Below are positions 5,622 to 5,716 of a stretch of 5,716 bases of DNA, piece by piece (within the stretch, counting starts at the first letter, position 1; each line of letters opens with the position of its first letter). This DNA is from CAYVMN01 sp964452575 (GTDB lineage: Bacteria > Desulfobacterota > DSM-4660 > Desulfatiglandales > Desulfatiglandaceae): contig CAYVMN010000245.1 of NCBI GenBank assembly GCA_964452575.1, positions 1 through 5,716 of the forward strand. The letters are read 5' to 3'. The position numbers and the translations under genes were made by a program. The notes under the pieces are model-generated. The model was not told where the DNA came from. It did not search any database and saw nothing but the letters and a program-made list of their open reading frames with translations.

Positions 5622-5656
5622 CTAAAGGACGTAACCCAAATTCTTCACAGCCTCTG
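5602..5656 (-). repeat. Inverted repeat flanking the operon, right copy
   Basis: This is the reverse complement of 1-55 with two transition differences (at 5607 and 5622). It lies about 75 bases upstream of the first gene of the operon. The sequence beyond it (5657-5716) cannot be compared with the left copy because the window starts there, so the repeat may extend outward. Sixty bases of outer flank are present, with no gene visible in them. Confidence 0.9.
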
Positions 5657-5716
5657 CCACACCCCCTTACCTTTAAATACAGTTTCTGCCAGGCAGGGGA
5701 GAGGGCTCTTCATAGG

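Noticed and set aside
5687..5695. TGCC-A-GGCA palindrome in the right flank
   Set aside because: It is too short, has no T run, and no gene is nearby to give it a role.

Overview
The window reads as one strand of a bacterial catabolic operon. All credible genes lie on the minus strand (transcribed from about 5530 down to 141), tightly spaced, with strong GGAGG-type ribosome binding sites. The content is anaerobe-style acyl-CoA metabolism: several acyl-CoA dehydrogenases, a crotonase-fold enzyme, a beta-keto acid cleavage enzyme (BKACE) and a lone biotinyl domain. Together with a low-complexity spacer of TGAAAC- and GTGTTCAGT-like units, this suggests a Desulfobacterota/deltaproteobacterial or similar environmental genome. 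That placement is an impression, not a demonstration. There are no RNA genes, CRISPR arrays, transposases or regulator genes.

In transcription order: (1) 5528-4367, an acyl-CoA dehydrogenase split by one extra base in a C8 run; (2) 4355-3580, a second, divergent acyl-CoA dehydrogenase that has lost its middle domain (about 120 codons) and changes frame at the junction; (3) 3455-2676, a PaaG-like crotonase-family enzyme that lacks both hydratase glutamates but keeps the isomerase-type aspartate; (4) a 120-bp spacer with two small tandem repeats; (5) 2555-1686, a zinc-dependent BKACE (DUF849); (6) 1626-1357, an 89-residue stand-alone biotinyl domain; (7) 1301-141, an intact isovaleryl-CoA-dehydrogenase-like enzyme with its catalytic glutamate at the isovaleryl/long-chain position.

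The operon is framed by a near-perfect inverted repeat: 1-55 matches the reverse complement of 5602-5656 with only two differences. The left copy is cut by the window edge, so the element may be longer. The inner edge of each copy holds a short hairpin followed by six T, facing outward. The left one is in the right place to end the operon transcript.

Taken together, genes 1 and 2 look like the two subunits of a heteromeric acyl-CoA dehydrogenase (one with a candidate catalytic Glu, one without). They would be followed by enoyl-CoA isomerisation, another oxidation, possibly a biotin-dependent carboxylation, and BKACE cleavage of a beta-keto acid with acetyl-CoA to acetoacetate plus a new acyl-CoA. 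The substrate cannot be read from the sequence. Both members of the dehydrogenase pair are broken as written, which means either real decay or sequencing/assembly faults.
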